Source: Sphingomonas sp. 37zxx
Lineage (GTDB): Bacteria; Pseudomonadota; Alphaproteobacteria; Sphingomonadales; Sphingomonadaceae
Assembly: GCF_000786205.1 (NCBI RefSeq)
Contig: NZ_JROH01000010.1
Coordinates: forward strand, 62,001-126,000
Direction: 5' to 3'
Length of the DNA: 64,000 nt
A model generated the notes under the pieces. The model saw only the letters and a program-made list of their open reading frames with translations. It was not told the DNA's origin and made no database searches. The position numbers and the translations under genes were made by a program. How positions within the stretch are numbered: position 1 is the stretch's first letter; each line of letters opens with the position of its first letter. Below, in pieces: positions 8,732 through 15,894 of this stretch.

Positions 8732-8813
8732 GGGCGACTTTCTTCCCCTGGGCTGCGCCCATTCCTCGCGAGGCAAGAAACTCGCCCAGCTGGCATCCTT
8801 CGCTGCGCTACGG
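8732..8813 (+). promoter_or_regulatory. Structured leader of the first DUF736 gene
   Basis: A 13-bp inverted repeat with one mismatch, GGGCGACTTTCTT (8732-8744) and AAGAAACTCGCCC (8775-8787), is followed by a block (8767-8813) sharing CGCGAGGCAA, CCAGC and CATCCTTCGCTGCGCTACGG with the leader at 4217-4262. Arm sequences differ but the architecture is the same, which suggests a conserved folded element about 100 nt ahead of both start codons. Confidence 0.5.
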
Positions 8814-8911
8814 CCTGCGAGCAGGTGCGGCGTCGATCGCCTTCGGCCTGTCGATCGCCATCGAGGCCGCGATGGGCGCGGGCTCGAAAACAGTGATCAA
8901 GGAGAACCACC

Positions 8912-9235
8912 ATGGCGAACATCGGCACCTTCAAGAAGTCCGGCAACGAGTTCCAAGGCGAAATCGTCACCCTCAGCGTCCAGACCAAGGGCGTCCGCAT
9001 CGTCCCCGAAGCCAACCGGGCCAACGACAACGCCCCCAGCCACCGCGTCTATGTCGGCCGCGCCGAGATCGGCGCCGCCTGGTCCAAGCGCTCCAGCGAG
9101 GGCCGCGACTATCTCTCGGTCAAGCTGGACGATCCGAGCTTCAACGCTCCGATCTACGCCAACCTCTTCGACGACGAGGACGGCGAAGCCTACGCCCTCA
9201 TCTGGTCCCGCGGCCGCAAGGCCAACGGCGACTGA
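8912..9235 (+). CDS. DUF736 family protein
   Basis: This 107-residue protein has AAGGAG shortly before the ATG (GATCAAGGAGAACCACCATG). It opens MANIGTFKKSGNEFQGEIVTL and ends with NAPIYANLFDDEDGEAYALIW, the two signature parts of DUF736. The family is nearly universal in alphaproteobacterial ICEs and some plasmids, often highly expressed, but has no assigned function. A second, diverged copy is encoded at 14513-14851 in this same element. It is preceded by the structured leader at 8732-8813. Confidence 0.9.
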   Translation: MANIGTFKKSGNEFQGEIVTLSVQTKGVRIVPEANRANDNAPSHRVYVGRAEIGAAWSKRSSEGRDYLSVKLDDPSFNAPIYANLFDDEDGEAYALIWSRGRKANGD

Positions 9236-9506
9236 ACCGGCCCCCGCGACGCCCCGCCCGACACACTGGGCGGGGCTCCTTTTCCCGCTCGGCGGTCCAT
9301 GACGACGACAAAGATGCACGACCGCGCCGTTCGCCAACCGACTCGCAAGGCTCGTTGAGCAGGTCGACTTGGCTTTACCGCCAGCCTCCGATCGACGCCC
9401 GTCCACTCGGCGACAATCGTGATGAAAACCGTGCGCGCCCACGGATGGGTACGAATCACTAGTTTACTAGGTGGCAGTATATTAGGTAAAATGGCGACCT
9501 CACCGC
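9236..9506. promoter_or_regulatory. Upstream region of the XRE gene with palindrome CTAGT-tt-ACTAG
   Basis: No gene is seen between DUF736 and the XRE regulator. The last 60 bp are AT-rich, unlike the surroundings, and hold a perfect 5-bp inverted repeat CTAGT/ACTAG (9459-9470) and the half-related TATTAGGTAAA downstream. This looks like a promoter and operator, probably for autoregulation by the XRE protein. No confident -35/-10 pair can be fixed by eye. Confidence 0.45.
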
Positions 9507-9740
9507 ATGAGATTGCGGGAGATCGTTGCCAAGAATCTACGCCGGCTGAGACACGCGAAAGGCATGTCGCAGGAGGAGCTTGCTGACCGTGCCGACATCA
9601 ACCGCAACTATGTCGGGATGCTCGAACGCGAGCAGCACGCCGCCACCATCGACATGCTGGAAAAACTTGCCGAGGTGCTTGAGGTCGATCCGATCGTTTT
9701 CTTCGAGAAGCCGGACGGCGCGGCAGCAGAAGGGCGCTGA
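9507..9740 (+). CDS. XRE-family transcriptional regulator
   Basis: This 77-residue single-domain repressor has a helix-turn-helix at about residues 8-60 (NLRRLRHAKGMSQEELADRADINRNYVGMLE), typical of Cro/C1-type regulators. The C-terminus is short, with no sensor or oligomerisation domain. It follows an AT-rich upstream region carrying a palindrome that may be its operator. In related ICEs such a protein sits next to the DUF2285 genes and is presumed to control transfer or excision genes. The precise target is unknown. Confidence 0.9.
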   Translation: MRLREIVAKNLRRLRHAKGMSQEELADRADINRNYVGMLEREQHAATIDMLEKLAEVLEVDPIVFFEKPDGAAAEGR

Positions 9741-9872
9741 CAAAGTAGGCCTAAGCGATGCTCGCGGCGCATCACGCGATGCAATTCCGTGGTGCTTCCA
9801 CAATTCCATCAACCCAATATGGTTAATTTCGGAACCAGTGGCCGTCCCCGCTGGGACCTCTCGGGGACTATT

Positions 9873-10136
9873 ATGACTGCGCCGGATTTTCTCGATCAGC
9901 CGCCCGAAAGCGCGACGCTGACCGAGTATGACCGCAAGCATTTGAAGCTCTATATCCGCCTGCTCGACGCCGAGACCGAAGGCGCGGATTGGCGGGAGGC
10001 GGTCACCATCCTGTTCGGCCTAGACCCCGCCTGCGATCCCGCGCGTGCCCGGCATATCCATGAAACGCATCTCACGCGCGCCCGATGGATGACCGAACAT
10101 GGTTATCGCCACCTTCTCCGACAGGGCCAGCACTGA
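9873..10136 (+). CDS. Small DUF2285-type DNA-binding protein
   Basis: This 87-residue protein is taken from the ATG at 9873 (MTAPDFLDQPPES), the usual family start; an in-frame TTG/GTG-type start further upstream would add an unrelated head. Its body (LTEYDRKHLKLYIRLLDAE ... RARWMTEHGYRHLLRQ) aligns with the C-terminal domain of the next gene (LTPQRRRRLRHMLQALDG ... VRLVRDGLAMVGGGYRDLLR), so both are DUF2285/RovC-like DNA-binding domains. It probably works with the XRE protein and the downstream regulator in controlling the ICE. Confidence 0.75.
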   Translation: MTAPDFLDQPPESATLTEYDRKHLKLYIRLLDAETEGADWREAVTILFGLDPACDPARARHIHETHLTRARWMTEHGYRHLLRQGQH

Positions 10137-10257
10137 ACCCGGAGGTGATGCCGCAGGCTGATCGCGCGTTGCACTCTCAGGGACTTCCTCGCCCTCGCTC
10201 AACCGGGAATCGTGACTGGCCCCGCAGTCGCCACGCATGTGAGCCCGGAGGAAATCG

Positions 10258-11029
10258 ATGGAGCCCGACCCATCTCAGTGGCGATATTCAGCCGTTTATG
10301 ACTATTTCGACGACATCGGCGCCTCCGACCTGGCCTGGGAGTGCCTGCGCCGCAACGTCGACTATCAGCGCGACTACGCCCAAACCGTAAGACAGATGGA
10401 TGACCTCACGCAGGCGGCCGATGCGTTCCGCCTGCGCTGGGGGCTGCAATTTCCCAGCTCGCCCGAGTCGGACCGCACTCGAGGAGCCGGTCTACTGGAC
10501 GCCGGAGGCGGATCTCGGAAAAGTTCTGCTGACAGTGACGCCGCTGACCGCTGGCCCAGGCGGCGATCTCTCGGCCGCGCTTGACGAGAGCGCCTCGCGC
10601 CTCGCCGCGGACGGGCTTCATCTCATCCATGGCGTTGGTCCTTCCGCGGTTCACGTCGTGCGCCTCACGGGAGCCGCCGCCGATCAGCCGCTGGCCGCGC
10701 TCGTCCCGCTCGACGCCGATGCGCCCGACCGTCTGAGCGCCATCTCGCGCCTCTGGCGCGCGCTGCATTCGCCTCCGCCACCAGCCGACATGCGGCTCAC
10801 GCCACAGCGTCGCCGTCGTCTCCGCCACATGCTGCAGGCCCTCGATGGCCGCACCTTCGGCGCGACCTATCGCGACATCGCGGAGGTGATGTTCGGCGTG
10901 CCCCGCGTCGCCTCCGATCCGTGGAAAACCTCGGCCCTGCGCGACACCACCGTCCGGCTCGTCCGTGACGGCCTCGCAATGGTGGGCGGCGGTTATCGCG
11001 ATCTGCTGCGTCATCGTCGCCGAACCTAG
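10258..11029 (+). pseudogene. Transcriptional regulator (PF20109-like + DUF2285), split by a +1 frameshift
   Basis: The ATG at 10258 has GGAGGAA (10247-10253) upstream. The first frame encodes the N-terminal regulator-like domain (DPSQWRYSAVYDYFDDIGAS ... FRLRWGLQF). At the CCC run 10453-10455 the family sequence continues one base later (PARPSRTALEEPVYWTPEAD) and runs to 11029 through a complete DUF2285 domain. One extra C restores a normal protein of about 256 residues. This is either a real inactivating insertion, a sequencing error or, less likely, programmed frameshifting. In intact ICEs the protein is a single chain. Confidence 0.8.
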
Positions 11030-11050
11030 CGCCGAACGCCGTCTGGGAGG

Positions 11051-11087
11051 GGGTGCGATTTAGCGAAGCTGTCTTCGCCATCCCCCC
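11051..11087 (+). terminator. Hairpin between the DUF2285 gene and the HTH gene
   Basis: GCGAAG (11063-11068) and CTTCGC (11073-11078) form a perfect 6-bp stem with a CTGT loop, flanked by GGGGGTG and CATCCCCC, which can extend pairing after an internal bulge. There is no T-run, so it could be either a weak terminator or a leader structure for the gene at 11168. Confidence 0.4.
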
Positions 11088-11167
11088 TGACGAGAACCCT
11101 CCGCCAACGTGGCCCCGATCCGCCGCCTGTTCCCGGCGACGGCCCGCAACCGCCACGGAGGCTCCCC

Positions 11168-11449
11168 ATGCGCGATACCCAATCCGGCCTTCCGCCACGC
11201 TTTCTCAGAACCCCCGAAGCCGCCCGCTTCCTCGGACTGTCGGGTCGCACCCTGGAAAAGCACCGTACCTACGGCACCGGCCCGGCCTATCGGAAGCTCG
11301 GCGGACGCGTCGTCTATGCCATCGATGACCTGCAGGCTTGGGCCGATCGCGGCGCCAAGACGTCCACCTCCGATCCAGGCGTCGGGACCGTTCTGCCGGC
11401 CAGGCGCATCGAGGCGCCGGCGGCATCCGGCCATCAACGGCATCGCTGA
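11168..11449 (+). CDS. Helix-turn-helix (excisionase/MerR-like) protein
   Basis: This 93-residue protein is preceded by GGAGG at good spacing. The core, RFLRTPEAARFLGLSGRTLEKHRTYGTGPAYRKLGGRVVYAIDDLQAWADR, is the winged-helix HTH_17 type used by excisionases and AlpA-like regulators. It lies 15 nt before repA, and in related ICEs it always precedes the replication initiator. It may act as a recombination directionality factor or as a repressor of the rep-par block. The tail after about residue 65 is low complexity. Confidence 0.85.
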   Translation: MRDTQSGLPPRFLRTPEAARFLGLSGRTLEKHRTYGTGPAYRKLGGRVVYAIDDLQAWADRGAKTSTSDPGVGTVLPARRIEAPAASGHQRHR

Positions 11450-11464
11450 GCCGGCGCGAGACCG

Positions 11465-12340
11465 ATGTCCACTCGCCTCAGCTCCATAGAGCGTCAGCAG
11501 CTCGACCTGTTCCGGGCCTTGCCCGGCGACTTCGCGCCACGTGACGCGCAGGATCTGATGGCCTGGCCGTTCTTCTCGCTGGCCAAGTCGCGCCGCGTAC
11601 AACCGATCGACTTCCGCATGGCGGACGTGACGATCCGGGTCGAAGCGACGCCCGAGCACGGCATGGCGACCATCTGGGACGCCGATGTCCTGATGTGGGC
11701 CGCGTCCCAGATCGTCGAGGCGCGCGATGCGGGACTTCGTACCTCCCGTCTTATGGCCGCGACACCCTACGAAATCCTGACCTTCATCGGCCGGGGCGTG
11801 TCGCTACGCGACTATGACCGGCTGAAAGCCGCGCTTGACCGCCTGCAATCGACGACGATTGCGACCTCGATCCGCCAGCCGACCGAACGGCGGATGCATC
11901 GCTTCTCCTGGATCAACGAATGGAAGGAGCGCGTGGACGGCCGCGGCCGTCCGCTCGGGGTCGAACTGATCCTGCCGGACTGGTTCTACGCCGCGGTCAT
12001 GGACGACGCGCTCGTGCTCACCATCGACCGGACCTATTTCGATCTGACCGGCGGGCTGGAGCGCTGGCTCTACCGGATCGTGCGCAAGCACGCAGGCCGC
12101 CAGAGCGGCGGCTGGAGCTTCGAAGTTCCGCACCTCTATGTGAAATCCGGCAGCCTCTCGCCGCTCAAGCGCTTCGCCTTCGAGCTGCGCGCCATCGTCC
12201 GCCGGCAGGCTTTGCCTGGCTACGCGCTGACGCTCGCTCCAGGCCCGTTCGGCCGTGAAATCCTGATCTTCAAACCCGCCGCCATGCCCGCCGCTCCGCG
12301 CGCGCCGCATCGCGTCTTGCCGCCTGGGGATAAGCTGTGA
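11465..12340 (+). CDS. repA: Replication initiator protein A
   Basis: This 291-residue protein belongs to the RPA family (PF10134), found in alphaproteobacterial plasmids and Tn4371-like ICEs. Typical segments are SSIERQQLDLFRALPGDFAPRD at the N-terminus, a central PYEILTFIGRGVSLRDYDRLK, and FDLTGGLERWLYRIVRKHAG. It should bind the iterons that begin 7 nt after its stop codon (12347-12410) and start replication of the excised circle. The ATG at 11465 follows the HTH gene closely, and parA lies just beyond the iterons, giving a plasmid-like replication-partition unit inside the ICE. Confidence 0.9.
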   Translation: MSTRLSSIERQQLDLFRALPGDFAPRDAQDLMAWPFFSLAKSRRVQPIDFRMADVTIRVEATPEHGMATIWDADVLMWAASQIVEARDAGLRTSRLMAATPYEILTFIGRGVSLRDYDRLKAALDRLQSTTIATSIRQPTERRMHRFSWINEWKERVDGRGRPLGVELILPDWFYAAVMDDALVLTIDRTYFDLTGGLERWLYRIVRKHAGRQSGGWSFEVPHLYVKSGSLSPLKRFAFELRAIVRRQALPGYALTLAPGPFGREILIFKPAAMPAAPRAPHRVLPPGDKL

Positions 12341-12346
12341 ATCATC

Positions 12347-12410
12347 TCGTGCTATCGGGAACCCGACCCATCGTGCCATCGGGAACCGGTTCCTCGTGCT
12401 ATCAGGAACC
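12347..12410 (+). repeat. Three 17-bp iterons (candidate vegetative origin)
   Basis: Direct repeats of TCGTGCYATCRGGAACC occur at 12347-12363, 12371-12387 and 12394-12410, with start-to-start spacing of 24 and 23 bp, immediately after repA. Copies 1 and 2 differ at one base, and copy 3 has A for G at one other. Position and spacing fit RepA-binding iterons. They are also placed to let RepA repress parA. Confidence 0.8.
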
Positions 12411-12418
12411 GGAATCTG

Positions 12419-12481
12419 GCCTAACCCATTGGCGTCGCGCGATAATCGGCGACTCTAACCTATCTAACTCAGAATCTAACC
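12419..12481 (+). repeat. CTAAC repeats and AT-rich stretch next to iterons
   Basis: CCTAACC begins at 12420, and TCTAAC occurs at 12454, 12463 and 12475 in a locally AT-rich region between the iterons and parA. It could be the melting region of the origin, or a ParA/RHH operator or centromere. No protein-coding potential is seen in 12341-12539. Confidence 0.5.
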
Positions 12482-12539
12482 TTTTCTGTAGAGGCGCGGC
12501 GGTCTGTGGAAAACCCCGCTCCGAGCGGGGAAGCGCGTC

Positions 12540-13178
12540 ATGATCGTCGCGCTCCTCAACCAGAAAGGTGGCGTCGGCAAGACCACCCTGGCGTTGCACC
12601 TCGCCGGTCAATGGGCTCGGCAAGGCAAGCGTGTCACGCTGATCGACGCGGACCCGCAGGGCTCAGCGCTGGACTGGTCCGAGCAGCGCAGCCGTGAAGG
12701 GCTGCCGAGGCTGTTCGGCGTCCTCGGCCTCGCCCGCGACACACTGCACCGGGAAGCGCCCGAGCTTGCCCGTGATGTCGACCACATCGTCATCGACGGG
12801 CCGCCGCGTGTCGCCGGGCTGATGCGGTCGGCGCTCCTCGCTGCCGATCTGGTGCTGATCCCGGCTCAACCATCTCCGTTCGACGGCTGGGCGTCGGGCG
12901 AGATGCTGAAGCTGATCGAGGAAGCACGCATCTTCCGTCCCCAGCTCATTGCTCGCTTCGTGCTGAACCGCTGCGGCGCACGCACCGTCATCGCCCGCGA
13001 GACGGCCGAGACACTCGCCGATCACGATCCACCATTGCTTGCCGCGACCATCGGCCAGCGCGTCGCCTTCGCGGATACGGCACGCACCGGCCGGCTGGTC
13101 TCCGACCTCGACGCGGACAGTCCCGCCACGCGCGAGATCGCCGCGCTCGCCGCCGAGATCGGGAGGATCATCCGATGA
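12540..13178 (+). CDS. parA: ParA-type partition ATPase
   Basis: This 212-residue protein begins MIVALLNQKGGVGKTTLALHLAG, a deviant Walker A motif (KGGVGKTT, residues 9-16). It also has the Walker A' motif LIDADPQGSALDW and the Walker B-like HIVIDGPPR. It has no N-terminal HTH, so it is the small ParA (type Ib) form, which needs a separate centromere-binding partner. That partner is probably the ribbon-helix-helix protein encoded next, whose ATG overlaps the parA stop (13175-13178). The pair should stabilise the excised, replicating circle. Confidence 0.93.
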   Translation: MIVALLNQKGGVGKTTLALHLAGQWARQGKRVTLIDADPQGSALDWSEQRSREGLPRLFGVLGLARDTLHREAPELARDVDHIVIDGPPRVAGLMRSALLAADLVLIPAQPSPFDGWASGEMLKLIEEARIFRPQLIARFVLNRCGARTVIARETAETLADHDPPLLAATIGQRVAFADTARTGRLVSDLDADSPATREIAALAAEIGRIIR

Positions 13179-13429
13179 CCGGCCGCGATCCCAAGCGCGG
13201 CTTCGCGTCCCGTCCCAGCGATGCCGAGAGCTGGGTGAAAGCGCCCCCGTCGTCGACGGCGAGCCGCACGAGCGCCGACGCTTTTACCGCGCGCCTGACG
13301 GTCGACATCACCTCCGAGCTGCGTGGCCGCATCAAGGTCGCAGCCTTCCGGCGAGGGATCACCGTCGCCGACATGCTGCGCGACCTCCTTTCCCGGACCT
13401 TTCCCGACACCGATGGAGGCACGCCATGA
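13175..13429 (+). CDS. Ribbon-helix-helix protein, probable ParA partner
   Basis: This 84-residue protein overlaps parA by ATGA. Its C-terminal half, FTARLTVDITSELRGRIKVAAFRRGITVADMLRDLLSRTFP, matches a ribbon-helix-helix fold like those of ParG or CopG. The N-terminal half is disordered and Ser/Arg-rich, as in ParG proteins, where the flexible arm stimulates ParA. The RHH assignment is inferred from the pattern. Its binding site may be among the repeats at 12419-12481. Confidence 0.7.
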   Translation: MTGRDPKRGFASRPSDAESWVKAPPSSTASRTSADAFTARLTVDITSELRGRIKVAAFRRGITVADMLRDLLSRTFPDTDGGTP

Positions 13430-13935
13430 TCGGCAGCACACCGCTCGGTCGCCCGCACGTTCATGGCGCAGCGACCACCCTGACCCACGTCGAACTGACC
13501 TGGTACGAGAAACGCATCGAGCACTGGATACGCTTCGGTCGTTTCGCCGAGGAGAAAATCCTCGATCGCCGCCGGCGCATCGTCAGCTTCGTACCGGATA
13601 GCATCTTCGCATTCGTCCGCTGGGCGTCGAACGACTTCGGCACAGTCATCTCGCGGATCGACATCGTGCGGGCCGTCGCGCCGGGCGAACCCTATGCGAC
13701 GCTGCCTTTCGTCCGGCCCGGCGGCGATATCCTGCTGCGCATCGACGGCTGGCCCAAGGTCGAGCGGGTGCTCCAAGCGATCGACGCCGTGGAGGCCCTC
13801 GACGTCGACCCGATCGAGGCCGCGCCGGATCACTGGCGGCACGTCCACAACCGTCTGACCGCTGGTCACGAACCGCGCCCCTACACAGCCGAACGCCATA
13901 GCGCCTGGCTATTGCGCCGGAGGGCCGAGCAATGA
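13426..13935 (+). CDS. DUF2840 family protein
   Basis: The ATG at 13426 overlaps the preceding stop (ATGA) and has GGAGG just upstream (GATGGAGGCACGCC). The 169-residue product contains LTWYEKRIEHWIRFGRFAEEKILDRRRR and FVPDSIFAFVRWASNDFGTVISRIDIVRA, characteristic of DUF2840. It is found only in ICE and plasmid transfer regions between parA and traF. No catalytic motif is visible and its function is unknown. Translation is coupled on both sides, since its stop overlaps the traF start. Confidence 0.85.
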   Translation: MIGSTPLGRPHVHGAATTLTHVELTWYEKRIEHWIRFGRFAEEKILDRRRRIVSFVPDSIFAFVRWASNDFGTVISRIDIVRAVAPGEPYATLPFVRPGGDILLRIDGWPKVERVLQAIDAVEALDVDPIEAAPDHWRHVHNRLTAGHEPRPYTAERHSAWLLRRRAEQ

Positions 13936-14477
13936 CGCGCTTCGCATGGGTCATGTCGACCTATTTCGCCACGATGGGCGTCGCGGTCTCGGCTTTCGTG
14001 GACCTGCCCAAAAAACTCATCTGGAACGTCACCGCCAGCGCGCCGATCGGGCTCTATGCCGTGCAGCCGCCAGACGGAATCGAGATCACAGATCTTGCCG
14101 TCGTAGCGCCGCCCGAACCGGTCGCGAGTTTCCTTGAGGCTGGCGGCTACGTCCCGCGCGGCGTGCCTCTGATGAAGCGGGTTCTGGCGCTTGCGGGGCA
14201 GAAAGTCTGCCGGGAAAACCTCCTCGTCACGGTCGACGGCATTGCCATGGGCACGGCGCGCGAACGCGACAGCCATGGCCGTGATCTGCCCGTCTGGCAG
14301 GGCTGTCGGACCATCGCCGAGGGTGAGGTTTTCCTCATGAACTGGCAGTCGGCCGACAGCCTCGACGGGCGCTATTTCGGCCCGCTTCCGGCCAAGTCGA
14401 TCGTCGGCCGAGCGACACCGCTCTGGACCGACGAGGAAGGCGACGACCGTTTCGAGTGGCTGGCGCCCACCCGCTGA
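13932..14477 (+). CDS. traF: TraF-like S26 signal peptidase (pilin maturation)
   Basis: This 181-residue protein overlaps DUF2840 by ATGA. It has an N-terminal membrane anchor and the Ser/Lys dyad of the S26C family: Ser36 in ASAPIGLY and Lys82 in LMKRVLALAGQ. A third conserved part is SLDGRYFGPLPAKSIVGRATPLW. TraF of RP4 cleaves and helps cyclise the TrbC pilin in the periplasm, so the substrate here is probably the trbC product encoded at 21399. Confidence 0.9.
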   Translation: MTRFAWVMSTYFATMGVAVSAFVDLPKKLIWNVTASAPIGLYAVQPPDGIEITDLAVVAPPEPVASFLEAGGYVPRGVPLMKRVLALAGQKVCRENLLVTVDGIAMGTARERDSHGRDLPVWQGCRTIAEGEVFLMNWQSADSLDGRYFGPLPAKSIVGRATPLWTDEEGDDRFEWLAPTR

Positions 14478-14512
14478 TTTCCCACCCACAACCATCCGAT
14501 CGGAGAACCATC

Positions 14513-14851
14513 ATGGCGCATATCGGCAGCTTCACGCGCACCACCGACGGCTATTCGGGGCGCTTGCGGACCCTCTCGCTCGACGTCGAACTCACCCTCG
14601 TCCCGGCCGATAAGACCGATGCCGAGAAGGCCCCGGATTACCGCATATACATCGGCGAAGATGGGGATGGCGCAGAGGTCGGCGCCGGTTGGAAACGCAC
14701 CGGCGAGAAAGCTGGCGCCTATGTGTCGTTGCTGATCGACGATCCCGCTTTCCCGCAGCCGATCCACGCCAATCTGTTCCAGGCCGATGCTGATGGATCA
14801 AGCTTCCATCTGCTGTGGAACCGCCCATCTCGCCGTGACGATCGGGCGTGA
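14513..14851 (+). CDS. DUF736 family protein, second copy
   Basis: This 112-residue product starts at MAHIGSFTRTTDGYSGRLRT (ATG 14513, GGAG about 8 nt upstream) and ends with the signature PIHANLFQADADGSSFHLLW. It is clearly related to, but diverged from, the DUF736 protein at 8912, with extra residues in the middle (KTDAEKAPDYRIYIGEDGD). Carrying two copies, one by the regulators and one in the transfer operon, is common in these ICEs. Function unknown. Confidence 0.88.
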   Translation: MAHIGSFTRTTDGYSGRLRTLSLDVELTLVPADKTDAEKAPDYRIYIGEDGDGAEVGAGWKRTGEKAGAYVSLLIDDPAFPQPIHANLFQADADGSSFHLLWNRPSRRDDRA

Positions 14852-14855
14852 TGTC

Positions 14856-15644
14856 ATGCGAACCGATCAACCTCTCGTCCTGCATTTCCGCCACCCATTC
14901 GGAGACAGGTCGTGCATCCGCATCGTGACCTTTGCCGCGCTTGTCGTTGCGGTGATCAGCGGGCCGCTGGCGACGGCGTCTGCGTCACCGGCCCACGCTC
15001 AAAGCGCCCCCGCGACTGTCGCGAATCCCGCCGATCTCTATGCGGTCCATATCGCCGAGGCCGCGCGACGCTTCAGCATTCCGGCGTCATGGATACGCGC
15101 CGTCATGCGTGTCGAAAGCGCGGGCGATGTACGGGCCGTGTCGTCAGCCGGTGCGGTGGGCCTGATGCAGATCATGCCGCAGACCTGGGCCGATCTTCGT
15201 GTCCGCCATGGTCTCGGGGCCGATCCTTATGACCCGCGCGACAATATCCTGGCGGGTACGGCCTATCTCCGCGAGATGCACGACCGCTACGGTTCGCCTG
15301 GCTTCCTTGCCGCCTACAATGCCGGACCCGGACGATACGAGGAGCATCTGACGACCGGCCGGGCGTTGCCCGCCGAGACGCGGGCCTATGTTGCGGCGCT
15401 GGCTCCGTTGATCGGCGACCAACCGGCCGATGGCGCTGTCGTAGCGGTCGCCGAACCGCAAGCCTGGACCCGCGCGCCGCTGTTCATCGCACGGGCCGAA
15501 AGCGCGCCGACTGCCGATCAACCATCGCCCGACGTGCAGCCGGATCGCAGGCAAACCGGCCGTTCTGTCGTCGATCTTTCGGCCATCGCGCCCCAATCGG
15601 ACGGTCTGTTCGTGCGGCGTACCGGTGCGGGAGAGCCACAGTGA
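14856..15644 (+). CDS. Conjugal lytic transglycosylase (SLT domain)
   Basis: The start is taken at ATG 14856, 5 nt after the DUF736 stop, giving 262 residues. A hydrophobic signal segment (IVTFAALVVAVISGPLATA, cleavage near AHAQS) directs it to the periplasm. The SLT domain holds the catalytic Glu in RAVMRVESAGD, then GAVGLMQIMPQTW and LAAYNAGPGRYEE. It should open peptidoglycan for assembly of the Trb mating pore (VirB1 role). The C-terminal third is a variable, Pro/Asp-rich tail. Confidence 0.9.
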   Translation: MRTDQPLVLHFRHPFGDRSCIRIVTFAALVVAVISGPLATASASPAHAQSAPATVANPADLYAVHIAEAARRFSIPASWIRAVMRVESAGDVRAVSSAGAVGLMQIMPQTWADLRVRHGLGADPYDPRDNILAGTAYLREMHDRYGSPGFLAAYNAGPGRYEEHLTTGRALPAETRAYVAALAPLIGDQPADGAVVAVAEPQAWTRAPLFIARAESAPTADQPSPDVQPDRRQTGRSVVDLSAIAPQSDGLFVRRTGAGEPQ

Positions 15645-15763
15645 CCAGGGGCGCAATCCTTCGCAGCTTGTCGTGGATGATCGCATTTCAGGGTGTGGGA
15701 CCGGTGTGGCAGGGAAGCGCGACAACAGGACGGCGAGATAAAAGCGGCTCTCCGGTCGCCATC

Positions 15764-15783
15764 CAAGTCATTGACATGACTTG
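15764..15783. promoter_or_regulatory. 20-bp palindrome upstream of the relaxase gene (operator or oriT element)
   Basis: CAAGTCAT-TGAC-ATGACTTG is a perfect 8-bp inverted repeat with a 4-bp centre, in the 250-bp gap between the transglycosylase and relaxase genes. Relaxase-proximal inverted repeats are typical of oriT, and the centre also contains TTGACA, which could be a -35 box. No nic consensus can be assigned by eye. A GTG-started 84-codon frame across the gap (15641-15895) is not convincing as a gene. Confidence 0.5.
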
Positions 15784-15894
15784 TCTTTCTCCGTGCCGGA
15801 CGGTCGGGTCGCGTGCCGCTCGCAGGCAGGACATCAATGTTTTCAACGATCTTTCCGGCACTGCCCGTCCATTCTTGCCATCGGACTGGCGGTG

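Noticed and set aside
12347-12410. Three regularly spaced repeats as a possible CRISPR array
   Set aside because: The repeats are 17 bp with 6-7 bp between them, far too short for CRISPR repeats and spacers, and the position after repA fits iterons.
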